A stretch of DNA of 64,000 bases, taken from contig CAZSSP010000006.1 in the NCBI GenBank assembly GCA_964609695.1, forward strand, positions 36,603-100,602. Reading direction: 5' to 3'. This stretch comes from JAGNHS01 sp964609695 (GTDB lineage Bacteria; Bdellovibrionota; UBA2428). The translations under genes were made by a program, and so were the position numbers. The notes under the pieces are model-generated. The model had not been told where the DNA came from. It did not search any database and was given only the letters and a program-made list of their open reading frames with translations. Shown here one piece after another: positions 1 through 7,812 of the stretch (positions are counted from its first letter, which is position 1; the number at the start of each line of letters is the position of its first letter).

Positions 1-1
1 C

Positions 2-685
2 TTGCTTTGGCATTCTAAGAACAATTCTTCGTTTATTCCCGATGATGGTAAATTGATTAGAGAACTTTCAAATAATTTAAAGCAGAAACTAGAGCTTTTA
101 GAGGGCCCATTGATTCTAGTGGCTCATTCGTTTGGTCTTAGGCCATTGTTAGAGTGGGTTGGAACTTCTTTCGAAGAAAGAGCTTCGCTTTGGATTGTAG
201 AAGATTCTGCGCCAGCCCTTAGTGATCATGGATATCGATTTTTAAATGATATTCTTTTTTCTACTCCGGTCCCCTTTTCTAATAGAAAAGAAGCTAAAGA
301 CTACTTTGATTCTAAGTATTCTGATGACAAATCTTTGTCGCAATTTCTTTTAACGAATATTTCTGATTTGTCTCCTGGTCAGTGGACTTGGAAATTTAAT
401 AAAGAAGCTTTGGGAGAGCTATTGGAGGAAGCCCGAAAAACCCCTCGTTGGGATGCTTGGTCTCAATTCAAAGGTAAGGTCTTTTTACTCTACGGTGGGC
501 AGTCTATTGTTCTTGGGGCGGAGACCTTGAGGCGTTGTGTTGAAAGCAGAAAAGGAGCTCATTTAGAGACGGTCCTTTTTGAAAATTCTAAGCATTGGCT
601 ACATTTTGAGGATCGAGATCGCTTTGTTTTTGAAATCAAAAGAATAATAGAAAATGAACAGCTTTTGTTGAATAAGAAATCTTAA
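2..685 (+). CDS. Alpha/beta-hydrolase fold protein (5' partial)
   Basis: The gene runs in from the left edge, so its true N-terminus is missing; the TTG at base 2 is only the first in-frame codon. About 227 residues remain. A strand-turn-helix with AHSFG near residue 41-45 resembles the nucleophile elbow (G-x-S-x-G with Ala replacing the first Gly), giving Ser43 as the likely nucleophile. A late SKHWLHFED segment near residue 197 could supply the catalytic His. This is typical of small esterases or hydrolases; the substrate cannot be told. It converges on the LysM lipoprotein gene, and the two stop codons share the palindrome TTAA (682-685). No lipid or signal sequence is visible in the part present. 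Fold assignment is fairly sure; function is open. Confidence 0.7.
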   Translation: MLWHSKNNSSFIPDDGKLIRELSNNLKQKLELLEGPLILVAHSFGLRPLLEWVGTSFEERASLWIVEDSAPALSDHGYRFLNDILFSTPVPFSNRKEAKDYFDSKYSDDKSLSQFLLTNISDLSPGQWTWKFNKEALGELLEEARKTPRWDAWSQFKGKVFLLYGGQSIVLGAETLRRCVESRKGAHLETVLFENSKHWLHFEDRDRFVFEIKRIIENEQLLLNKKS

Positions 686-1692
686 GCTCTAGCGCGTCTA
701 CGTTTAATGACTAGAAATGCTACGGCGCCAAGAATTACAAGTAGACCAGCAATCATTGGTTTTTTACTCTTTTTAGGAGAAGAGATTTTTGCTTCGGCTG
801 AACCTTCAGCAATTTCATCTTGAAGATTAATACCGTCATCAGAAGTGCCTAGATCAAGATCTCCAGATTTTGATTGGTCAACATTTGCCTGCTCTGCTTG
901 AGCTGATTGAGCAGCTTGTTCTGCTTGCGCAGCTTGAGCAGTGTTGGCAGCTTGAGTATTTTGACCAGAGCCATTGCTTACAAATTCACGAAGTTTTGCA
1001 GCAGTGTCCACTTGTGGTTGAAATGCTAATTGCGTACCAGGCTCAATTGAGTCAGGGTCAATGATTTGAGGATTCATTGAAGCCAGAATTCTCCAGGCCT
1101 TTTCATCACCATATATTTTCTTAGCAATGCTTTTTAAGGTATCGCCGTCTGTACTAGTTATTTGTCCGTTAGAGGCTCCGAAGTCTTCACCAAAAGAAAG
1201 CATTTGAGCGCTGTCGGAATGTCTAAATGGTGAGTTGTAATAAATGACGTTACCGATCTTAGGTTTTTTAGTACCGTTCCATTTTTTCAGAAGCTCAGCT
1301 CTGTCTGGGCGTCCGTAGAACTTATTTGATAAAGCAGAATAGTCTTCTTGCTTATTTTGAACAAAGTAAAAGGCATTCATAAAAAAGCCGTCTTTTTCAA
1401 AGGGTGTAGTTTTTACTGTTTCAGCTTTTGCACCTGAAGAAGATTTTCCTGAGCTAGACTCTTTAGAGCCTTCTACTTCAAGAGAATCACTGCTGCTAAC
1501 TTGGCCGCTAGAAGAAGTGTCAGAGATGTCTTCTGATGCCGGAGCTTCTTGAGCGGTGGAGGTTACGTCTTCAGAAAGGAAAGCATCATCGTTTTCTTTT
1601 GTTGCTGTCTTCTTATTAGAAGAACATGCAACAAATAGAGAAAGCGCTAAGAGTGGCAACATGCGCTTTGATGTAAAATCTCTGATGAACAT
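682..1692 (-). CDS. LysM-domain lipoprotein with C-terminal membrane segment
   Basis: A 336-residue envelope protein. The N-terminus is a lipoprotein signal peptide with lipobox-like LFVAC and Cys23 as the lipidation site. A Ser/Glu-rich linker follows. A LysM peptidoglycan-binding domain lies at about residues 180-228 (GDTLKSIAKKIYGD start, then an NPQ motif and a PGTQL end). After this comes an Ala/Gln repeat (AQAEQ-type units, about residues 245-272). A hydrophobic stretch near residues 312-329 ends in RRRARA, so the C-terminus looks like a second membrane anchor. The ATG at 1692 is preceded by a good AGGGGAG ribosome site. A FimV-like or wall-anchored adaptor role is possible; the precise function is unknown. 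Confidence 0.75.
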   Translation of the reverse strand: MFIRDFTSKRMLPLLALSLFVACSSNKKTATKENDDAFLSEDVTSTAQEAPASEDISDTSSSGQVSSSDSLEVEGSKESSSGKSSSGAKAETVKTTPFEKDGFFMNAFYFVQNKQEDYSALSNKFYGRPDRAELLKKWNGTKKPKIGNVIYYNSPFRHSDSAQMLSFGEDFGASNGQITSTDGDTLKSIAKKIYGDEKAWRILASMNPQIIDPDSIEPGTQLAFQPQVDTAAKLREFVSNGSGQNTQAANTAQAAQAEQAAQSAQAEQANVDQSKSGDLDLGTSDDGINLQDEIAEGSAEAKISSPKKSKKPMIAGLLVILGAVAFLVIKRRRARA

Positions 1693-1818
1693 AGCTCCCC
1701 TTAATATCTATTCTAGGGAGTCATCGGCATAATTCAATAAGACTTTAATTAATTGCGCGCCAATAATTTGTGCAGAAATTTTTTTACCGAAAGTCTCTAT
1801 AGATATAGAATCAACTCA

Positions 1819-3030
1819 ATGAAACTCGGAGTAGAGAAATTATTTAGCGATTCAAAACTTAATAAAGAATTAACAGGAAGAAAAATTTCTCTTGTTTGTC
1901 ATCAAGCCTCAATCAATAAGAGTTTGCTTCACACTTTGGATTTGCTTGCTAAAGATCCGAAATGCCAATTGATATCTGTTATGGGGCCGCAACATGGATT
2001 GAAGACTGACAAGCAAGACAACATGATTGAAACTGACGACGAACTTCATTCAAAATACAAAATTCCAGTTCATAGTCTCTATGGACGTGTCAGAGAACCA
2101 ACATCAAAAATGATGGAGGGTTGGGATTTGATGTTGTTCGATCTTCAAGATATTGGATGTCGCATTTATACATATGTGACAACTTTGTTTTATTGTTTGA
2201 AGGCCTGTGAAAAATATAAAAAAGAAATATGGATTCTTGATAGACCCAATCCTGTAGGTAGAAGAAACGAAGGTTTATTGCTTGATGAATCAATGATCTC
2301 ATTTGTGGGTGCCGCTTCAGGTTTGCAGTTTCAACATGGAATGACTTTGGGTGAGCTTGCAAAGTTTTTTATTAAAAGCAGATCTTTAAATCTCAATCTT
2401 AAAGTCGTTGAGATGGAAGCTTATAGTCCAAATGCCGCTCCAAATTATGGGTGGCCTTTGGAAGTAGAGATGCCCTGGGTGAACCCAAGTCCCAACATTC
2501 CTAGACTTAGTTCTGCTCAGTGTTTTCCTGGTACAGTTTTACTTGAAGGAACAACTTTGTCTGAGGGCAGGGGTACAACTCGTCCTTTGGAGCTTTGGGG
2601 AGCTCCAGGAGTGGATGCCGAAAAAGTCATCAAACGCATGAAGGAGAAGTCTTCAGAGTGGATGGAAGGTTGTTATTTGAGGCCATGCTACTTTGAGCCA
2701 AGTTTTCATAAATATTCTGGAAAGCTTTGTGAAGGATTTCAAATTCATTTGGATGCAGGTTTTTTTGATCCCAAAAAGTTTCGACCTTTTAGATTAATGA
2801 TGCTGACTTTTAAAGTATTGAAAGAGCTCTATCCGGAGCTTATGAAATGGCGCCAGCCTCCTTATGAATATGAAAATGAGCGCTTGGCCATAGATCTTTT
2901 GAGCGGTTCTAGCTTCTGTAGAAATTGGGTTGATGATAATAATGCTGAAGTTGGAGATCTTGAACAGGCACTTGAGCAATCTGAGAAGCAATGGGAAGAA
3001 GTTAGAAAAGAGTTCCTAATTTATAAATGA
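1819..3030 (+). CDS. namZ: NamZ/YbbC-like exo-beta-N-acetylmuramidase (DUF1343)
   Basis: Matches the DUF1343 family, whose Bacillus member NamZ removes terminal MurNAc from peptidoglycan fragments. Recognisable segments include the early MGPQHGLKT, then ETDDELH, LFDLQDIGCRIYTY, LDRPNPVGR, the WVNPSPNIP block and the EGRGTTRPLE block, in the usual family order. The ATG at 1819 (403 residues) is preferred to an upstream TTG at 1753, because family similarity begins just after it. No clear signal peptide is seen, so cytoplasmic recycling is as likely as secretion. It stands alone between minus-strand genes. In a Bdellovibrio-like cell it could recycle self or prey wall material; that role is inference. 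Confidence 0.85.
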   Translation: MKLGVEKLFSDSKLNKELTGRKISLVCHQASINKSLLHTLDLLAKDPKCQLISVMGPQHGLKTDKQDNMIETDDELHSKYKIPVHSLYGRVREPTSKMMEGWDLMLFDLQDIGCRIYTYVTTLFYCLKACEKYKKEIWILDRPNPVGRRNEGLLLDESMISFVGAASGLQFQHGMTLGELAKFFIKSRSLNLNLKVVEMEAYSPNAAPNYGWPLEVEMPWVNPSPNIPRLSSAQCFPGTVLLEGTTLSEGRGTTRPLELWGAPGVDAEKVIKRMKEKSSEWMEGCYLRPCYFEPSFHKYSGKLCEGFQIHLDAGFFDPKKFRPFRLMMLTFKVLKELYPELMKWRQPPYEYENERLAIDLLSGSSFCRNWVDDNNAEVGDLEQALEQSEKQWEEVRKEFLIYK

Positions 3031-3056
3031 TTAATCAAAATCTTCAATTAAAGTTA

Positions 3057-4259
3057 TTAATGACTTTGATTGGCTAAATATTTTTTAATGGCATCGTTAA
3101 AAAGTGGTGGCATATGAGCCCCTCTGAATTGACGTCCATTAATATATAGAGATGGAGTGGAATCTACTCCGATGGCAATAGCTTCTTCAATTTGATCAAG
3201 TAGAGCCTGATGAGTTTCGAGAGAATCTCGACATTGAGTTAAGTCGGGGTCTATCAGTGACTCTGCTTTGGCTGCGTCATCAATGCTCGCCTTGCTTATA
3301 GTTGATTGCTTTTCAAAAACTTTATCCCTAAATCTTATATAGGCGGCATTTCCTAGTTTTTTGTAAACGCACAAAGAAGTTTTTGCAGCGTAACAAGCAA
3401 AGGGATGCATCGTACTTTTGACGCTTGGATTACAGCTCGAATCTAATGGGAAGTTTTTATAAACCAATTTTACACCACTAGGATAATTCTTCATAAGTAA
3501 GGGTAGGGTTTTTGCTGATCGACCGCAAAAAGGACACTGAAAATCACTGTATTCAACAAGAGTGACTTTTGCCGCAGGATCTCCAATAAAGGGAAGATTG
3601 TCGCTTTTTAGAGACTGTTCTTTGCTTGTTGCATGAGACTCCCAATATAAGGAAATTTCTTTTTCCGATAAAGGGGTTGAGTTTAAGCTGTGACTCATGA
3701 TCGTTGGCATAAATAATGAAAAAATTGTCATGGCCACTAATGTGCTTATAAAGGATGTGGAAAATTTTAATGAGAAGTTTTTTGGGGCAGACTTTAATCC
3801 TATCTGGCTTACGCAAAGTAAGGAGATATTAATAAGGTAACTTAATGCACAGAACATACAGATATTGTGCAAAATAAAAAATGAAACATAAGCTAAGTAA
3901 ACGGTGGGAAAAATTCCTAATAGACTGAGTGCCTTGATCCAAGTGGCGCTTTGATTGGCACTTTCCTTTTGATTGTCTGTAAAAGCAAAAAACATTCTTA
4001 AAGATAAAGCCAAAATAAAAAGATAAAAAAGTGTACCCCAAGCTGAAGTGGGTATTCCTAAAATACTGCTGTATTGAGAGAGCGCAGCGGCATCACAATT
4101 AACGCGCTCTGAAATGTTACAAAATGATTTTTCGGCAACGCCTTCAGAGAAAAGTCTTTGTCTATGCCATAAAGTGTATAAAGCATTGAAGAGACCAGCT
4201 ATTGAAATTCCGATGAGTATGAGTGAAGACTTTTTTTCTTTCATAGGAGTTGGAACCAC
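3057..4259 (-). CDS. VKOR-DsbA fusion (membrane thiol-disulfide oxidoreductase)
   Basis: A 400-residue fusion that should make disulfides in exported proteins and reoxidise itself with quinone. The N-terminal half is a vitamin K epoxide reductase domain with four to five membrane segments. It has loop cysteines C47 and C55, followed by a GIPTSAWG signature, and the active CxxC at C134-C137 (CMFC). The C-terminal half (from about residue 225) is a thioredoxin/DsbA-like domain with the redox motif C242-P-F-C245 and a cis-Pro region near TPSLYINGRQF. The GTG at 4259 gives the length used; an ATG five codons later (4244) is equally possible, as neither has a clear ribosome site. It lies 12 bases downstream of the small OMP-like gene on the same strand. 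Confidence 0.9.
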   Translation of the reverse strand: MVPTPMKEKKSSLILIGISIAGLFNALYTLWHRQRLFSEGVAEKSFCNISERVNCDAAALSQYSSILGIPTSAWGTLFYLFILALSLRMFFAFTDNQKESANQSATWIKALSLLGIFPTVYLAYVSFFILHNICMFCALSYLINISLLCVSQIGLKSAPKNFSLKFSTSFISTLVAMTIFSLFMPTIMSHSLNSTPLSEKEISLYWESHATSKEQSLKSDNLPFIGDPAAKVTLVEYSDFQCPFCGRSAKTLPLLMKNYPSGVKLVYKNFPLDSSCNPSVKSTMHPFACYAAKTSLCVYKKLGNAAYIRFRDKVFEKQSTISKASIDDAAKAESLIDPDLTQCRDSLETHQALLDQIEEAIAIGVDSTPSLYINGRQFRGAHMPPLFNDAIKKYLANQSH

Positions 4260-4271
4260 AATAGCACGCTC

Positions 4272-4766
4272 TTAAAAAAAGTAGGAGGCGTCAACAAAGG
4301 GGAATATTAAGCGAATAGGAAAGTGCACGCTGACACCGCCACTAATTCTAAAATTGGACCAAAGTTGAAAGTCTAATCCTCCTAGAAGCCAGCCCGCGGC
4401 AAGACTCTCATCGAGACCTTGAAACTGCTTTTTTCCTGTGACGCGGATAAAATTTACGCCACCACCTATCATCGGAGTTAGCGCTTCATCTAAGAAGTAG
4501 ACGCGGAGCGAGGGTCCAAAAGATTGAGTTTCAATATCTTTAAGTTTCATGTAACCCGATGATGCCAAAATAGCCATGTAGGGACTCCATTGGTAAATAA
4601 AGGAAAATCCAATTAATGCGGGGGGCGGTGTCCCAACAGAAGCCGCCAATCCAATGGGATGTTCTGCCCTGGAATCCCACGCATATGTGCTTTGAGTGAA
4701 TTGATAAAGAATGCCGACTAAAAGGAAGAAATGTTTAAAGTTTTTAAAGACGCGCTTGATGATCAT
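4272..4766 (-). CDS. Small outer-membrane beta-barrel-like protein
   Basis: 164 residues. The N-terminus has basic residues, a hydrophobic core and a YAWDS cleavage-like site, so it should be exported. The remainder alternates polar and hydrophobic residues with many glycines and aromatics. It ends in a terminal Phe pair (SYFF), the usual C-terminal signature recognised by the BAM complex. The ATG at 4766 leaves 48 bases to the divergent ddl gene, so both promoters must lie in this gap. It is probably co-transcribed with the VKOR-DsbA gene. No specific family is recognised; an 8-strand OmpA/OmpW-like barrel is a reasonable guess. Confidence 0.6.
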   Translation of the reverse strand: MIIKRVFKNFKHFFLLVGILYQFTQSTYAWDSRAEHPIGLAASVGTPPPALIGFSFIYQWSPYMAILASSGYMKLKDIETQSFGPSLRVYFLDEALTPMIGGGVNFIRVTGKKQFQGLDESLAAGWLLGGLDFQLWSNFRISGGVSVHFPIRLIFPFVDASYFF

Positions 4767-4814
4767 TCTTGCAGACCATTTTAATTCATCTTACAATCAA
4801 AAGAAGGGGTAACT

Positions 4815-5786
4815 TTGAAAGTTCCAAAAAATGTTTGGGTTTTTTATGGTGGGCCTTCCTCTGAGCGTGAGGTGAGCTTGCGCAGTGGTAAGGGCGTGGG
4901 AGATGCCCTTGCTCGTAAAGGCTTTAATGTTGAATTGATAGACGTGACGCCAGGCGAGTCTTTAGCTCAATTGGTGTTGAGCAAAAGTAGACCCGATATT
5001 GTTTTTCTTGCGCTTCATGGTCGCTTTGGTGAAGACGGCACTATTCAAGGTTTTTTAGAAAGTTTAGAAATTCCTTTTATTGGGAGCGGAAGTTTTTCCT
5101 CGGCTCTTTGTATGGACAAAATTGCGACAAAGTTAGTTATGGAGAACGCAGGTTTGCCCTGTATTCCTGGAAAGAATTTTTATTCTCAAGATGAAGTTGC
5201 TACGTTTGTGTCTCAACCTAAAAATAAAAACTGGATAGTGGGACACCAAAAATTCATTAAAGCCTCTCGTCAAGGTTCAACTATTGGAACTTATCGATTT
5301 ATACCTGAGGAACATTCGGACCCAGTCGCTGCCTTTAAAAAAACTTGTGATGAAGCTCTAACTTATGACAATAGATTAGTCGTTGAAGATTGGATTAAAG
5401 GGCGTGAATTGACCGTGACTTTGTTCAAAGGCAAGGCTCTTCCAATAGTAGAAATTCGTCCTAAAAGTCAGTTTTATGATTTTCAACATAAGTACACAAA
5501 GGGATTTACGGAATATCTTTGCCCGGCTCCTGTGGATGCCGCCGTTGCAAAAGATATCCAAGCTTGTGCTGAAAGAGCTTTTGTTGTTTTGGAGAATAAA
5601 GATTTTTGTAGAATGGATGTTTTGTTATGTGATGATAATAGTTTTCACATTTTAGAAATGAACACTCTACCTGGAATGACTGAAACGTCGCTTGTTCCAA
5701 AGGCTGCGGCGGCCAGTGGATTGTCGTACGATGATTTTGTTGAGGAGCTTCTTCTGTCGTCTATAAAACGCCAGGAGAAAAAATGA
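4815..5786 (+). CDS. ddl: D-alanine--D-alanine ligase
   Basis: Makes D-Ala-D-Ala for peptidoglycan precursors in the cytoplasm. The 323-residue ATP-grasp protein shows the N-terminal GGPSSEREVSLRSG loop, the FLALHGRFGEDG block, the PFIGSG-x-x-SALCMDK segment and the late EMNTLPGMTETSL motif with metal- and substrate-binding residues. The start is TTG at 4815, preceded by an AAGGGGT ribosome site. The stop overlaps the ftsQ start by four bases (ATGA). It opens the ddl-ftsQ-ftsA-ftsZ block. No murB or murC lies upstream in this window; the preceding genes run the other way, so the classic division/cell-wall cluster is split here. Confidence 0.97.
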   Translation: MKVPKNVWVFYGGPSSEREVSLRSGKGVGDALARKGFNVELIDVTPGESLAQLVLSKSRPDIVFLALHGRFGEDGTIQGFLESLEIPFIGSGSFSSALCMDKIATKLVMENAGLPCIPGKNFYSQDEVATFVSQPKNKNWIVGHQKFIKASRQGSTIGTYRFIPEEHSDPVAAFKKTCDEALTYDNRLVVEDWIKGRELTVTLFKGKALPIVEIRPKSQFYDFQHKYTKGFTEYLCPAPVDAAVAKDIQACAERAFVVLENKDFCRMDVLLCDDNSFHILEMNTLPGMTETSLVPKAAAASGLSYDDFVEELLLSSIKRQEKK

Positions 5787-6547
5787 AAAAATCAGCCGTA
5801 AAAATACGAGCTCTGTTTATTCTTTCATTTTTACTGTTATTGGGGGGATGGTATTATACGCGGCAAACCCTATTTCAATTGTCTAATGTTGAAGTATTAA
5901 CCGAAAACACTGTGGTCAAAGGTCTAATACTCAAGCAGATGGCTACTCAACTTGGAAGAAACCTCTTTGCGCTCTCTTTAAATGATATTGAGTTAAAGCT
6001 CTTATCGATAAAACAAATTGATGATCTCGTTATTACAAAGAAGTGGCCTTCAGGAATACAAATTCATCCGCACTTACGAACGCCAGTGGCCATTTTGAAA
6101 AAAGATAAAAATGAATTCTTTATTGATGCCAAGGGAGTCCTGTTTTCCGAAGTTAGTGAAGATAGGGGTTTGTGGCCACTTCTTGAGAATTTTGAAGACG
6201 ATGCCAGTCTTGTTAAAGTTGTTTCTTGGTTGGGGTCTGAGAAGAATATTAATCAGAATCTGGATATTTCATTGAGAATTCAAAGTCTATCTTGGGATCG
6301 GGAGCTGGGATTGCAGGCTAAGTTGACTAATGGAACTCTTGTTGAGCTTGGTTTTGAATCCTATTCTAGTGCTTGGAGCAGGACTCTAAAATCTCTTGAA
6401 TATCTAAAACAGAGGGATATGCGTGCCGCGGCCCTCGATGCAACGTATAACAGTCGCGTTGTAGTGAAGGCTCCTTCAAAATTGCAAAATCCTAAAAATG
6501 ATTTAAATTTAAAAGAGATAGTGCACCGCGAGGGGGGTCGGCCATGA
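5783..6547 (+). CDS. ftsQ: Cell division protein FtsQ
   Basis: A 254-residue bitopic divisome protein linking early and late division factors. A short basic cytoplasmic tail is followed by one membrane segment (about residues 9-27). A POTRA-like domain begins at FQLSNVEVLTEN, and the FtsQ/DivIB beta domain includes a FFIDAKGVLF motif typical of the family. Sequence conservation is low as usual for FtsQ, so gene order (between ddl and ftsA) supports the call strongly. Start and stop both overlap the neighbours by four bases, pointing to translational coupling. Confidence 0.93.
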   Translation: MKKSAVKIRALFILSFLLLLGGWYYTRQTLFQLSNVEVLTENTVVKGLILKQMATQLGRNLFALSLNDIELKLLSIKQIDDLVITKKWPSGIQIHPHLRTPVAILKKDKNEFFIDAKGVLFSEVSEDRGLWPLLENFEDDASLVKVVSWLGSEKNINQNLDISLRIQSLSWDRELGLQAKLTNGTLVELGFESYSSAWSRTLKSLEYLKQRDMRAAALDATYNSRVVVKAPSKLQNPKNDLNLKEIVHREGGRP

Positions 6548-7794
6548 GAGATGACGAATACGTAGTTGGCCTGGATCTGGGCACTACAAAGGTTTGTGCT
6601 GTAGTCGGTCGTGTTGAAAAATCTGAGTCAGCTTCCGGCGGTGAATCTCTTAAAATACTAGGATTAGGACAGGCCGCCTCGAACGGTATCAAAAAAGGTA
6701 TTGTTGTAAATATTGAAGAGACAGTCGAAAGCATTCGAAAGGCTGTTCAAGATGCTGAGTTGATGGCTGGTGTTCCTATTGAGCGCGCGGTTGTTGGTGT
6801 TGCAGGAGCTCATATAAAAGGATTTAATTCTAGCGGAGTTGTTGGAATTAAAGGTAAAGAAATTCAAAAAGAAGATCTGAATCGAGTCATAGACGCAGCC
6901 AGGGCTGTGGCGATTCCTTCTGATCGAACAGCTCTTCATGTGCTTCCGCAAGAATTCAAAATTGATGATCAAGACGGAATTCGTAATCCCTTAGGAATGA
7001 TGGGAACTCGGCTCGAGGCAAAAGTTCACATTGTTACTGCAGCTCAAAGCGCAATTCAAAACATCGTCAGATGTTGCGAAAAAACTGGATTGAGTGTGAC
7101 TTCATTAGTTCTTCAGCCGCTAGCTTCTGCTCGAGCTGTACTTTCTAGAGACGAAAGTGATCTTGGTGTGGCATTAGTCGATATTGGCGGTGGAACTACA
7201 GATCTCGCAGTATTTCATAATGGATGTATTGTTCATTCTTGTATCATGCCTGTGGGTGGACAGCATATTACTCAAGATTTAGCGATTGGATTGCGAACTC
7301 CTCCCTTTGAAGCCGAAAGAATAAAAAAAGAACATGGTTTTGCATTAAAAAGCATGGTGGATCCAGTTGAGACCATTGAAGTTCCAAGTGTAGGTGGTCG
7401 ACCTCCAAGAGTGGTTGAAAAGAAAATTATTGGAGAAATTATTGAACCTCGTCTTGAAGAAATCTTTCAATTTATAAATAGAGAGATTATTGCTAGCGGC
7501 TGCTCAGAGTTACTTGCTGGTGGAGTTGTGCTCACTGGCGGAGGAACATTACTTCGGGGAGCTGTTGAATTAGCTGAATTTATTTTTGATTTGCCTGTTA
7601 AGTTGGCTTACCCAACTGGGGTTACAGGATTTTATGATCGAGTGTCATCACCTGTTTACTCTACGGGAGTGGGATTATTGAAATGGGCGGCTGAAGATAA
7701 ACAAAACTTTGGACGCTTGCCTTTAGCACAAACGACAACAGTATTGAGAATGAAAAAACAAATGAAGGATTTATTTGGAAATTTATTTTCATGA
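6544..7794 (+). CDS. ftsA: Cell division protein FtsA
   Basis: The actin-like membrane tether for FtsZ. 416 residues with the phosphate-1 motif GLDLGTTKVCAVVG near the N-terminus, the SHS2-inserted subdomain region, phosphate-2 motif VDIGGGTTDLAVF (about residue 216) and the adenosine motif LTGGGTLLRG (about residue 333). The last residues MKKQMKDLFGNLFS form a short amphipathic helix that should bind the membrane, as in other FtsA proteins. The ATG overlaps ftsQ by four bases; ftsZ follows after 18 bases. Confidence 0.97.
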   Translation: MRDDEYVVGLDLGTTKVCAVVGRVEKSESASGGESLKILGLGQAASNGIKKGIVVNIEETVESIRKAVQDAELMAGVPIERAVVGVAGAHIKGFNSSGVVGIKGKEIQKEDLNRVIDAARAVAIPSDRTALHVLPQEFKIDDQDGIRNPLGMMGTRLEAKVHIVTAAQSAIQNIVRCCEKTGLSVTSLVLQPLASARAVLSRDESDLGVALVDIGGGTTDLAVFHNGCIVHSCIMPVGGQHITQDLAIGLRTPPFEAERIKKEHGFALKSMVDPVETIEVPSVGGRPPRVVEKKIIGEIIEPRLEEIFQFINREIIASGCSELLAGGVVLTGGGTLLRGAVELAEFIFDLPVKLAYPTGVTGFYDRVSSPVYSTGVGLLKWAAEDKQNFGRLPLAQTTTVLRMKKQMKDLFGNLFS

Positions 7795-7812
7795 ACGACC
7801 TGGGAGGGGTTT

